A DNA stretch of 64,000 bases from Blepharisma japonicum (Eukaryota; Ciliophora; Heterotrichea; Heterotrichida; Blepharismidae). The notes below the pieces were generated by a model. It had not been told where the DNA came from and made no database searches. It worked only from the letters and a program-made list of their open reading frames with translations. The DNA is taken from NCBI GenBank assembly GCA_949751835.1, contig CATKHK010000008.1, positions 248,001 through 312,000 of the forward strand, written 5' to 3'. Numbering within the stretch: the stretch's first letter is position 1; every line of letters starts with the position of its first letter. Below are positions 55,564 through 64,000 of the stretch, one piece after another. The position numbers and the translations under genes were made by a program.

Positions 55564-56223
55564 TTAAACTTTACTATATTTTGACCCTTTTCTTTTAAAT
55601 ATTTTAAACCCATAGATCCTAGGTATATATTCAGGCGTAATCTTAACTGGGTTTAAATCTGGATAAGTAAGTAGGAATAAATGAGGGAAAGAGCAGCCGA
55701 AGTAAGCGCCATCAACGTCTGCATATTTGTTTTTCGGAATATACACATCTTTACATTTTGGACAAAAAATTTTTACTCGGCTTGTTCTGAGTACTTCAGC
55801 TAAGCCAACTGGTAGAACATGCTGGCGTTCGCACATAACTCGTGGGCAAGTGCCAAATCGACCAGCAATAAATTTTTCTTTCATGATAGATAATCCTCGT
55901 GGTGTCACTATGAATCGAGCATGAATAAGTCCATATAAATCAGCAGATGTTTGGTATAATTCTAAATACCCATCATTTTCTAAATCATCTTCTGTTGGAA
56001 TTTCAGTACTTAAAATAGTTTCAATTGCTTCATCATATTGTGCAAATTTCTCTTTTAGACCATAGAGATTAAAATTATCTTGGATAAACTCTTCATCGAC
56101 TTCACAGAAAAATTCATGGCCTTCAAGAGAGCAAAATCATTGAATCCATCCTTCTTCAGAGATATCGACATCCTCTTCTTCTTGGTCAGAGGATTCATGC
56201 TTGCATGTCTCCATTCTTTTCAT
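55564..56223 (-). CDS. Casein kinase 2 regulatory subunit beta
   Basis: A 219-residue protein starting at the ATG at 56221-56223 (TAA lies directly upstream), with a UGA-Trp in the conserved [29 protein letters not shown] motif. Then LYGL...YGLIHARFI and the zinc ribbon CPRVMCERQHVLPVGL...KIFCPKCKDVY, and the DGAYFGCSFPHLFLLTYPDLNP motif. It is the dimeric regulator of CK2, a broad Ser/Thr kinase. The very acidic start (ESSDQEEEDVDISEE) replaces the usual autophosphorylation site. Length is normal. Confidence 0.95.
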
Positions 56224-56620
56224 TTATGATGCAAAATTAAATCAGTTTTATTTTTTAAGGGAATTAGCAAAATGAAAAGAATAATTTTTCATTGCATTTG
56301 TGCAAATGGAAGAGCAGAAAGAAACTTTATTTAAATTTAACTTCAGACTTAATATTTTATAATGGTCTTAAAACAATCAGATATTAAATTTTTTAACTTA
56401 ATATTCAAATTTGACTACTTTCCTATTACTTGTTTAAATCAAATCATATTATGTAAAACATACTGAGTTATGCCAATCAATTACCAAATTAGGGTTTTGA
56501 TATACAAAAGTAAAAATCGCATGTCTAATAGCATAATTGACATAAAAAACCCTTCTACTATTCCCAATACTTTTTCGGTGTCTATATTAAATATATAATG
56601 TCGAAAATATAAACTATAAA
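56224..56620. other. Intergenic region between divergent genes
   Basis: About 400 AT-rich bases with the promoters of CK2 beta and Arp3. Nothing else recognised. Confidence 0.5.
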
Positions 56621-57844
56621 ATGTCAAGCATGCCTGTGGTAATATTTGACAACGGGTCAGGATATTCAAAGCTGGGGTTTGCAGGCAACACTGATCCTAA
56701 CTATATAATCCCTACAGCAATTTCAAGTCGTGAATCTCTAGGAGTTCCCGTCTCACGTTTACAATGTGAAGACCTTGACTTTTTTATAGGTGAAGAAGCA
56801 TATCAAAACCAAAAAACCCACAATCTCTCTTTTCCAATCAAAGAAGGCCAAATTAACAACTGGGACGATATGGAAAGGTTTTGGGAGCGAACAATTTACT
56901 CTCTTATGAGTGTTGAACCTCAAGAGCACGTCTTTATGCTTACTGAACCTCCGATGAATCCACCTGAAAACAGAGAACAAATGGCAGAAATCATGTTCGA
57001 GACCTTTGATGTAAAAGGTTTATATATTGGTGTGCAGGCAGTTTTGGCTTTATTTGGCTCCAACTTATATAAAGAAAAACAAAATCTGACTGGAACTGTA
57101 ATTGACTCTGGAGATGGTGTCACTCATATAATCCCTGTAGCCCATGGATATGTGATATCTTCTTGTATCAAGCATATTCCAATTGCAGGGAAAGATATAA
57201 CGAAATATATTGCTAAAGCTCTTAAAGACAGAAGAGAGCCTATTGCGACTGAAGATCTAATGGATGCTGCAAGAGTAATTAAAGAAAAGAATTGTTACGT
57301 ATGCAAGGATATGGATAAAGAACTGCTAAGATTTAACGATAAAGCAGAATGGAAGAATTATGAAGGGATAGGGAGAACAACAGGAGCTCAAATCAATGCA
57401 AAAGTAGGGCCTGAGATGTTCTTAGGGCCTGAAGTTTTCTTTTCACCAGGAAAATTCACAAGGGACTGGGACAAGCCACTAGACGAGTGTTTGGACTCAA
57501 CAATTCAAGGGTGTCCTATTGACCTGAGACGTGACTTATACTCAAATGTTGTCCTATCTGGTGGTACAACTCTATTCAAGAACTTCCATCACAGACTGCA
57601 AAGGTCAATGCAGCAAAGAGTTAATGATAGATTAGCCAGATACGCTGCAAGCTCAGGAAATACTCCAAAGGCAATAGAATGCAAAATCAATGCATATAAA
57701 ACTCAACGATATGCAGTCTGGTATGGTGCCAGTATGTTTGCAGCATCCCCTGAATTTTCTCGAGTTGTCCATACAAGGGAAGAGTACCTAGAGCATGGCC
57801 CTAGCATTGCCAGAAGGAACGTCGTATTTGGCTCAGGCGTATAA
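56621..57844 (+). CDS. Actin-related protein 3 (Arp3)
   Basis: A 407-residue protein, usual Arp3 length. ATP-site motifs are present: FDNGSGYSKLGFAGN, GTVIDSGDGVTHIIPV and NVVLSGGTTLFKNF. Arp3-specific segments include NWDDMERFWERTIY, MNPPENREQMAEIMFETF and the C-terminal YAVWYGASMFAASPEF. With Arp2 and five other subunits it starts branched actin filaments. It is an uninterrupted ORF with UGG for Trp. CapZ alpha (27300-28085) is another actin-assembly gene in this window. Confidence 0.95.
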   Translation: MSSMPVVIFDNGSGYSKLGFAGNTDPNYIIPTAISSRESLGVPVSRLQCEDLDFFIGEEAYQNQKTHNLSFPIKEGQINNWDDMERFWERTIYSLMSVEPQEHVFMLTEPPMNPPENREQMAEIMFETFDVKGLYIGVQAVLALFGSNLYKEKQNLTGTVIDSGDGVTHIIPVAHGYVISSCIKHIPIAGKDITKYIAKALKDRREPIATEDLMDAARVIKEKNCYVCKDMDKELLRFNDKAEWKNYEGIGRTTGAQINAKVGPEMFLGPEVFFSPGKFTRDWDKPLDECLDSTIQGCPIDLRRDLYSNVVLSGGTTLFKNFHHRLQRSMQQRVNDRLARYAASSGNTPKAIECKINAYKTQRYAVWYGASMFAASPEFSRVVHTREEYLEHGPSIARRNVVFGSGV

Positions 57845-57878
57845 ACCTTTAAGTCTAATTCCATATTTTAATAACCAT

Positions 57879-58754
57879 ATGCTGGCTTGCGTATTCAGGA
57901 CATTTTCCTCTAAAAGGTCACAACTAGGCTTGTGGCACGCCAAAGATATTCATAGCGGCTTCACTTATTCATTTTCCCACGAAAAGACCAAGCGAACTAT
58001 CAAGCCAAATGTTTTCGACAAATCCTTATGGAGCAATATTCTCAAAAGACATCTCACAATTAGCATTTCCAGCACTGCATGGAAAAAGATTAGGTATTTA
58101 GGAGGCTTAGACAATTATATCTTGAAAACTGATCCTAAGCTGCTACGGTCAAAGTTTGGGGAAACACTCAGGACTTATCTGCAGAAAAAACTTGAAGATC
58201 CTAATTGGCAAGTTCCTTATATCAAAGGGAGCAGGCAAGCCAGAAGAACGAAACTTGAAAAGGATAAATTCCAAAGCTCCAATATGTGGTACCCAATTGA
58301 AACAAGATATATCGACCATAGTGAAGAATATTTTGATAGGTACAGTCCTAATCCGCCGCCAAGGCCAGAAATTGCAGATGATGACAGAGAAGAAATCACT
58401 GAAACTGAATCACAAACATTTGATATTGGACCTACAAGACAAAAGAAAAAGAAAGGAGAAAGTGAATTGGAAAAATTAATAAAGACTGAGATGAGCGAAA
58501 ACTTAAAAGAAGAGGAAGAAGACACTGGGCTTCAAGAAAAATCAAAGACTGCTAAGATCAGAAGGGTTAAGTCCAAGGGAAATAAAGAAGTTGCAGTTGA
58601 ATTGAGTAAAAACGAAAGGAAAGAAAAGGAGTATCAAGAGAAGAGAGAGCTGAAAGCAAAGAGAGAAAAAGAAAGAGAAAGAGAGCTTGAAAAGAAGGAA
58701 AGGGAGCAAGCAAAGAAAGCCAGAGAACAAGAAAACAAAGGAGAAAATGAATAA
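57879..58754 (+). CDS. Mitochondrial ribosomal protein bL28 with long charged tail
   Basis: I start at the ATG at 57879 (MLACVFRTFSSKRS), which gives a plausible mitochondrial presequence; an upstream ATG would overlap Arp3. The bL28 core is about residues 20-105: HAKDIHSGFTYSFSHEKTKRTIKPNV..., LTISISSTAWKKIRYLGGLDNYILKT. Then come about 190 residues of Glu/Lys/Arg-rich sequence (EKREREQAKK-like) typical of ciliate mitoribosomal extensions. It should be part of the large subunit of the mitochondrial ribosome. The core match is clear; the tail has no recognised role. Confidence 0.82.
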   Translation: MLACVFRTFSSKRSQLGLWHAKDIHSGFTYSFSHEKTKRTIKPNVFDKSLWSNILKRHLTISISSTAWKKIRYLGGLDNYILKTDPKLLRSKFGETLRTYLQKKLEDPNWQVPYIKGSRQARRTKLEKDKFQSSNMWYPIETRYIDHSEEYFDRYSPNPPPRPEIADDDREEITETESQTFDIGPTRQKKKKGESELEKLIKTEMSENLKEEEEDTGLQEKSKTAKIRRVKSKGNKEVAVELSKNERKEKEYQEKRELKAKREKERERELEKKEREQAKKAREQENKGENE

Positions 58755-59411
58755 GTTAAGTATTGACTTAAATTTAAGATATAATAATGGAATGCTATGG
58801 AAGATAACGCAACAAAATTTTTCTTAGTCCAATTGATAAGTAAAAAAAGTTAAAAGTGTATAATTCAGAATAAATGCTTTATTATACTTAATTATTACTC
58901 AAACCGATTTAGGGCTGATCTATTGTAATTAAAATGATTAATTTTTAAATTCATAATTATATTTATGTGTGCATTGCTACAAAAATTCATTATTTAAACT
59001 AAATAGCAATTTTTTTAATTTTTAATTCTTGATTCTCGACATTATATTTAGTATTAAAATATGAGCATCAAAAATGCCAGCAATGCAAATATTTATAAAT
59101 AGTTGAAATCTCATCAAAATATTGGCAAATTAGATTTGGATGTTTTGAATTATCATTGCAAACTTTTTATTATGCTTCTAAATAGAAAAAATTATTAATC
59201 CAAATTTCAATTTCTAGAATAGTTCTATTTATGCCTCTGGCAGTATTTTCCTAAAAGTTAAACATTTAACTATTCGTTTGCATCCAAATTGTATAAAGAA
59301 CAGAATTATGTCTAGATCTAAATTAATACTCCTAAATGACCATTCATAAAAGAAAAGAGATTGTTGAATTATATCAGAGATTGATTACAGAATGTATATG
59401 ATTATTATTGC
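58755..59411. other. Intergenic region, nothing recognised
   Basis: About 660 bases, very AT-rich, without ORF, repeat or RNA motif, between convergent genes. Confidence 0.5.
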
Positions 59412-59681
59412 TTAATTAGTTACAGTTGCCAGTGTAGGGCTATGTACAGTATCTGTGATTCTCTGACTATCAAAATTCGCTTCTTGGAACTTTGGCCTAC
59501 GTTTGATTAGTGCACTATCGCTTAGGTGTAATTTAGGTGCTGACTGTGCTTTTTCTTTGAAAAGCATACATTTTTGTATAAAAATTTCTTTTTCTTCAGA
59601 TGTGTTTGAAGTTTTTATATCGACGGTTTGTTTCTCAGGAAGAACTTTCTTTTTCTTAGGATTTGAGCCACATATACCCAT
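59412..59681 (-). CDS. Small probable N-myristoylated protein
   Basis: An 89-residue protein starting MGICGSNPKKKK. Gly2 and Ser6 fit an N-myristoylation site, Cys4 a palmitoylation site, and the following Lys cluster would help membrane binding. The rest is Ser/Lys/Glu-rich and probably disordered. No family recognised. It would sit on the inner face of a membrane (inference from the N-terminus only). Confidence 0.55.
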   Translation of the reverse strand: MGICGSNPKKKKVLPEKQTVDIKTSNTSEEKEIFIQKCMLFKEKAQSAPKLHLSDSALIKRRPKFQEANFDSQRITDTVHSPTLATVTN

Positions 59682-60553
59682 TATTTTATTAAGATATTTT
59701 ATTTTACCGACAAATTTGTCCTTATTTCGCTGAATTCTGAGAAGTCGATTTCGATGATTTCACTTTACGTCATTAGTGTAAATATAATTTATCATTTTTA
59801 AGTATTAAGTTTATTTTTTTGAAATTAAAATTAACGAAAGAGGCACACTTAAAGAAAACTTTTCAAAAATCAAGGATACACAAGCATTTGCAGCTCAAAT
59901 TAAGATTAAAATATATTTTTATTAGATCTAAATATCTCTATACAAAAAAGAAATTAGCAGAGTTTTATTCAGTTATATAGCAATTTAAGGAAAAAAATTG
60001 TCGATTTGTCGGATATAAATAAATACAGAGATTAAACTTTAATAATTTTCAATCTATATTTTCGTTTAAAAGTATTTTAATTGCCAAACACTTTTTTAAA
60101 TACAAATAACATCTGACGTTCAGCTTCAATATTTTCAATGATGTAAAACTTATTTTAGTCGTAAAATCTAATTTCTAACTTTGGTTAGACCTAGACAGTT
60201 CTTGAGCTAAAAAAGAAAAACAAATAAATATAGGAAACTCTCATATGTATTTTATTGCTTATTTAATTGGATGCTAAATGATTTTAGAAAAAAATTTAAA
60301 ATTTAATTCCACCAATTTCACTAAACTAAAATTAAAAGAAAAATTTATTTATAAAGTAAGCAATGCTAATTCGAGTTATAGAATAAAATTTCGATCCAAA
60401 AAAAAGCTTAATTGAATTTTTAACTGCTTATTCTAATTAAAAATAAAATAAAAAACTAAAAATTATAGTCTAGATTACCCAATCAAAATTCAGCTGAAGG
60501 ATAAAATTTTGATATAATGGCGCGAATAATTATCTAAACTTTATAAAACTCAA
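59682..60553. other. Long AT-rich intergenic region
   Basis: About 870 bases between divergent genes, upstream of the H2A gene. No ORF or repeat recognised; it must contain the histone promoter. Confidence 0.5.
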
Positions 60554-60958
60554 ATGACATCAGGCAAAGGAAAAGGTGGTAAAGGAGGAAAAACCGGTGG
60601 AAAACATAAGAGAGCTCCAACTTCAAGATCAATTAAAGCAGGCCTCCAGTTTCCTGTGGGGAGAATCCATAGGTTTCTTAAAACAAGAATGCTAGCATCC
60701 CAAAGAGTTGGTGCTACCTCAGCTGTTTATACAGGAGCTGTCCTTGAATATCTCACCGCTGAAGTCTTGGAGCTCGCAGGGAACGTTAGCAAGGATCTGA
60801 AAGTCAAAAGAATTAGTCCAAGACATATCCAGCTTGCTATCAGAGGGGACGAGGAATTGGATACACTCATTAAAGCAACAATTGCAGGAGGCGGAGTTAT
60901 TCCACATATCCATAAAAACTTACTCATTGAGCCGAAAGAAAAGACAGTTGAAGCCTAG
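60554..60958 (+). CDS. Histone H2A.Z variant
   Basis: A 134-residue histone fold: [48 protein letters not shown]. The C-terminal part, [27 protein letters not shown], is that of H2A.Z (canonical H2A has NDEELNKLLGxVTIAxGGVLPNI), so I call the variant. The N-terminal tail ([19 protein letters not shown]) has several Lys-Gly sites suitable for acetylation. H2A.Z marks promoters and is enriched in transcriptionally active macronuclei of ciliates. It lacks the SQ motif of H2A.X. Confidence 0.93.
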   Translation: MTSGKGKGGKGGKTGGKHKRAPTSRSIKAGLQFPVGRIHRFLKTRMLASQRVGATSAVYTGAVLEYLTAEVLELAGNVSKDLKVKRISPRHIQLAIRGDEELDTLIKATIAGGGVIPHIHKNLLIEPKEKTVEA

Positions 60959-61231
60959 TTATAACTAATTTGATCAATTTAAGGAATACATCAGCTGTCA
61001 TAACACTCTTAATTTTCTTATTATGCTAACTAAAATTTGTTATTATAATTTTGACGTTTATTAATTAACATTTTTAGTGGCATTACAGACATATTCAAGT
61101 AGGATAATCTTTTGCCCCATCATTTAAATATTTAAACATTTATAAAATAAATAATACACTGATAATTTATATATCCCTAAAAAACTTGTATAGTTAAAAT
61201 ACTGATGTTTTTATATTAACGACCAATTAAG

Positions 61232-62425
61232 ATGGAAGTGCCTCTTTCACAGCAAATAGAAAGAAAAGAAACGCCAAATAATGAAGAATTGAGGATTCCT
61301 CCAACAGAAACTGAGCAATCTATTCCTGAACCTCGCTTTAGTTCATTTCTTCGTGAAACCCAGGATTTTGAAAGTGTTAGGATTAGTTTGGCTTCTGAAA
61401 AAGATTTAGATGATGTTTTTGCACTCAAAAGAATGGGCTATTTCATAAGATCAAGAAATTCAACATCAGAGAGATCAGACTCAACAGCTAACTTACCTTC
61501 ATCATTTTATACATCTCAAAGGCCAACTCGTCCAGAATCTTATGCACTGGGGACTTCTGAAAACAATTCAATACTCCATATGAGGACCCAAACAACTTTT
61601 AGCCCAGAGCAGCTAAAATTGATCGCAAATAAAACAGCAAAATTCTCATCTGAAGACTTATCACAGGTTAAAAAAGCTGACCCAACTACTATGATTCTAA
61701 GTCAATTAATTTTGAAAAAAGAAAGGCAAGAAAGCCTTAAGAACTATTGTGAGTCAGTAAAATCACAAATCCAAGAAAATTTGAGAATAAATATAGCTGA
61801 CTTACAAAGTAAAAGAAATTCTTTAGTTGCAAAGCTTGATCTTTATTTAGAAGAAGCCATCAATATAGCAAAGCAAGCTGAAGCAAAAAAAATAGCAGAG
61901 CTGAATAAAAAGCAAAGCGAGCTAGAAATATATAATGAGGAAATTGATAGTTTAATAGCAAGACTTAAGAATTGGAATGAAAGTGATGAAAGAGGAACAA
62001 GCCAAGCAATAAAAGATGCAAATAAATATTTGAAGGAAAACATTGATGAGAAATTTATTCATAGAAATTGAATATGGGATAGTCCAATTGAGTTTGATTA
62101 TGAAGTAATCAAAAAAGAATCAAATAATTTGATTTTGTTCACTGAAAAGAAAAGCCATAGACATAAAAGCACAAATTTTATGGCAAGTAGGCATGAAGAG
62201 AGTAAATTATTTCGAACTCCTGAAAATTTCAAAAAAGAAGAATGCACTGAGTCCAAGTGCAAGCATTGTGTAAGAAAGCATTCAAGAGGTGATGTAGGAA
62301 AAAATGAGTATCCAAAGAAAATGCTAAATACAAAATTCTTGGACTTTGACAATGAAGCTACAAGGGATAGCATGATGTCGATCGGGCATTTAAATACAAG
62401 CAGTGTTTTTGACCTAAGACTGTAA
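61232..62425 (+). CDS. Coiled-coil protein with conserved Cys/His tail
   Basis: A 397-residue protein; one UGA-Trp (IHRN-W-IWDSP) joins its two halves. A Pro/Ser-rich start is followed by a coiled coil (QEAEAKKIAELNKKQSELE-like, about 160-275) and a C-terminal region with CTESKCKHCVRKHSRGD, which could bind a metal. The family is unknown. The stretch of Cys and His is the only feature that could point to a function. Confidence 0.65.
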
Positions 62426-62972
62426 AAAATTATATTGTTTAGTCTCAGCAAATTAACTGTTAATGTTCATTTCATATTCATGATAGGCATCATATTTTCT
62501 CTAGAAAATTTGATTATAAATAATTAGATAGAATCTATCATCAACAAGTTTAAAACGTTATTCTTATACTTCGCAAGCAGTCATGGTTCAAATCTGACTC
62601 TGGCTGCTTTATTTTAACCGAACAGGAAAAAGATGATGGAAAGTTTATAAAGTTGAATTTAGCATATTTATAACAGTTTTATCTAATTGAAATCGTCACG
62701 GAAAAAGAGGAGGTGAAGCCAAGATCGAGCTATTGCCATGCTTGCGCTATGCAATCTATATTTCATATGCGGGTTACTTCTTAGAATAATTTGTCAATTT
62801 TCCCTTTTTTTAATCATTTCTTATAATATTTTTCATAATATCTGATTTCTAAGATTTTAAATAAAAGCCAATACATTTATAGGACTATTTGTGTAAAGTT
62901 AAGTCTAAGAAGCTTAATAAATATTTATATTTTAGCTAAATTCTCTGATTTCTCTTGAATAATAAATATAAA
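62426..62972. other. Intergenic region with RNA-like elements
   Basis: About 550 bases. Bases 62585-62595 (GGTTCAAATCT) match a tRNA B-box in 10 of 11 places, but a full cloverleaf is not found. Bases 62690-62810 are less AT-rich, contain a hairpin (ATTGC...GCAAT, 62733-62756) and end in a run of seven T (62804-62810), like a Pol III terminator. Confidence 0.4.
62690..62810 (+). ncRNA. Candidate Pol III transcript
   Basis: A G/C-richer stretch (GGAGGTGAAGCCAAGATCGAG) with a stem ATTGC/GCAAT and a T7 run at its end, in DNA that is otherwise AT-rich and non-coding. I do not recognise it as U6, SRP, RNase P or telomerase RNA. The strand is chosen from the position of the T run only. Confidence 0.25.
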
Positions 62973-64000
62973 ATGACAAAAGATTTAAGGACTTTATGGT
63001 GGGAAGAAAATGTTGATGATGTTTATCGATTAATCCAAAAATTTTGTGATATCACTCTAATAGTCTCTTGCCTTTCAAAAACGCTTAAAGCTATATTTTA
63101 CCCTTCTAAATATCTCTTTGATGTTTTGATTCCACAGACGCTGATTCATATTCTTGTAAATTACTTTGTGAAGCATGCTGGAAGATCAATTACTTGGAAA
63201 GTAGGTATAATAATATTTGTTGTTGAATATTTCAATATATTTTTGTGTTATAATTCATTGACAATCCTTAAAGACCAATCAGATATTCTAGAATCAATAT
63301 CTTCTGCTGTTACTTTTCTTTTCGAATACTCAATTATTACTAACAAATGAGCTTTCAATCTTGTTGTGGCTAAGCATGTATATATTTGGCATGCTCATAA
63401 ACTAATTTTTTTCAAAGTTGATTCTGAAAATCAAGAGCTTTCACCTTATAATGGAATTTTGCTCATAATTGTGCTTTATAATGTCGCCTACCATCATATC
63501 ATAAAAAAATCTTATGAGCACTACTTATACAGAAAAGAGCTAGAGAGTTCCAAAAATAGACTAATTACAGTAACAGAAGCATATACAGATGGAATTCTCG
63601 TTATTTCCCAAGATTTCAGTATAAAATTTTTCAATCATTGTATACTGCAATTATTAGATACAACAGACTCATTACTTTATACAACTCTCAGCAATATAAA
63701 ATACACAGATGGAAAGAAAGTTGCAAACTTTAGCAACTCAAATTCTCTAATCGAGGATATTTACTTTTTACTTGAAAATCAAGAAATAACTGACATCACT
63801 CTTGGGATAACACTCATTGGAGATGTGAACTTGGAATGGCGAGCAAGGAAAATCGAATGAGAAAACTCAGCAGCTCTCTTCCTTATAGTAAGAGATGCTA
63901 CTCAAATTATAGACCTAGAACTCAACATTGCAAATAATAAGATGAAGACTTTGCTCTTAAGAACAGTCTCTCATGAACTGAAAACTCCTTTGAACTCAAT
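62973..64000 (+). CDS. Membrane hybrid histidine kinase with PAS domain, 3' truncated
   Basis: Starting at ATG 62973 (MTKDLRTLWWEENVDD), the chain has several membrane helices in the first 200 residues (IIIFVVEYFNIFLCY and similar), then a PAS-like segment (AYTDGILVISQDFSIKFFN) and the start of the HisKA domain with the H-box RTVSHELKTPLN (the His is the phosphate acceptor). UGA is read as Trp at 63348-63350 and 63858-63860. The kinase core and any receiver domain lie beyond the window. Ciliates have many such two-component sensors; the signal sensed is unknown. Confidence 0.88.

Noticed and set aside
62530-62605. Complete tRNA gene
   Set aside because: Only the B-box and 3' end fit; acceptor and D-arm pairing could not be built.
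12218-64000. Bacterial contamination suggested by the IS1595 transposase and histidine kinase
   Set aside because: Both sit among genes using UGA-Trp and mini-introns; the histidine kinase itself needs UGA as Trp.
1-64000. Telomere repeats or a chromosome end
   Set aside because: Neither window edge shows tandem CCCTAA-like repeats; genes run off both ends.

Overview
This window looks like somatic (macronuclear) DNA of a heterotrich ciliate, most likely Blepharisma or a close relative. Three things seen in the sequence support this. (1) UGA is read as tryptophan: many conserved genes are open only if in-frame TGA is Trp, and no gene here needs TGA as a stop (TAA and TAG are used). (2) Introns are extremely short, 15-16 nt, of the form GTAA....TA..TAG. 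(3) Genes are densely packed on both strands, separated by very AT-rich DNA. Genus and nuclear compartment are inference. About 50 protein genes were resolved by joining ORF pieces across UGA codons and mini-introns.

Layout. 1-7 kb: end of a PLAC8 protein, a DFRP1/ZC3H15-like protein, a Cyc8/UTX-like TPR protein, a C2H2 finger, a PI-synthase-like protein without its catalytic motif, a coiled-coil protein. 7-12 kb: two coiled-coil ORFs in one frame, a serine incorporator with three introns, a secreted PSI-domain protein. 12-19 kb: an IS1595/Merlin-type DDE transposase, a secreted M14 carboxypeptidase, and two tandem MULE transposases of equal length (603 aa); all three transposase genes have a GGGGG-containing motif just upstream. 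19-24 kb: an inactive-looking PAP2 phosphatase, an ataxin-2/Pbp1 homologue, a large protein with a pseudokinase-like C-terminus. 24-33 kb: C2H2 finger, CapZ alpha, kelch protein, coiled coil, B-type cyclin. 34-46 kb: Trp-rich protein, Vti1 SNARE, pantothenate kinase, anoctamin, STPGR protein, IMP2-type protease, Cys-rich membrane protein, ankyrin protein, NDUFAF5-like protein, molybdopterin synthase large subunit. 46-58 kb: beta-alpha transhydrogenase with a His-rich tail, LITAF-domain protein, cytoskeletal coiled-coil proteins, CK2 beta, Arp3, mitochondrial bL28. 59-64 kb: a small acylated protein, H2A.Z, a coiled-coil protein, and the start of a PAS/histidine kinase cut by the window end.

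Most genes are ordinary eukaryotic housekeeping or cytoskeletal genes (actin capping, Arp2/3, cilia-type STPGR, SNARE, CK2, mitochondrial biogenesis). The unusual content is the transposase cluster with its shared upstream motif, a run of membrane or cofactor enzymes that have lost catalytic residues (PI-synthase-like, PAP2-like, NDUFAF5-like, kinase-like), and a few places where tandem stop codons interrupt otherwise continuous reading. No CRISPR array, rRNA or convincing tRNA was seen.
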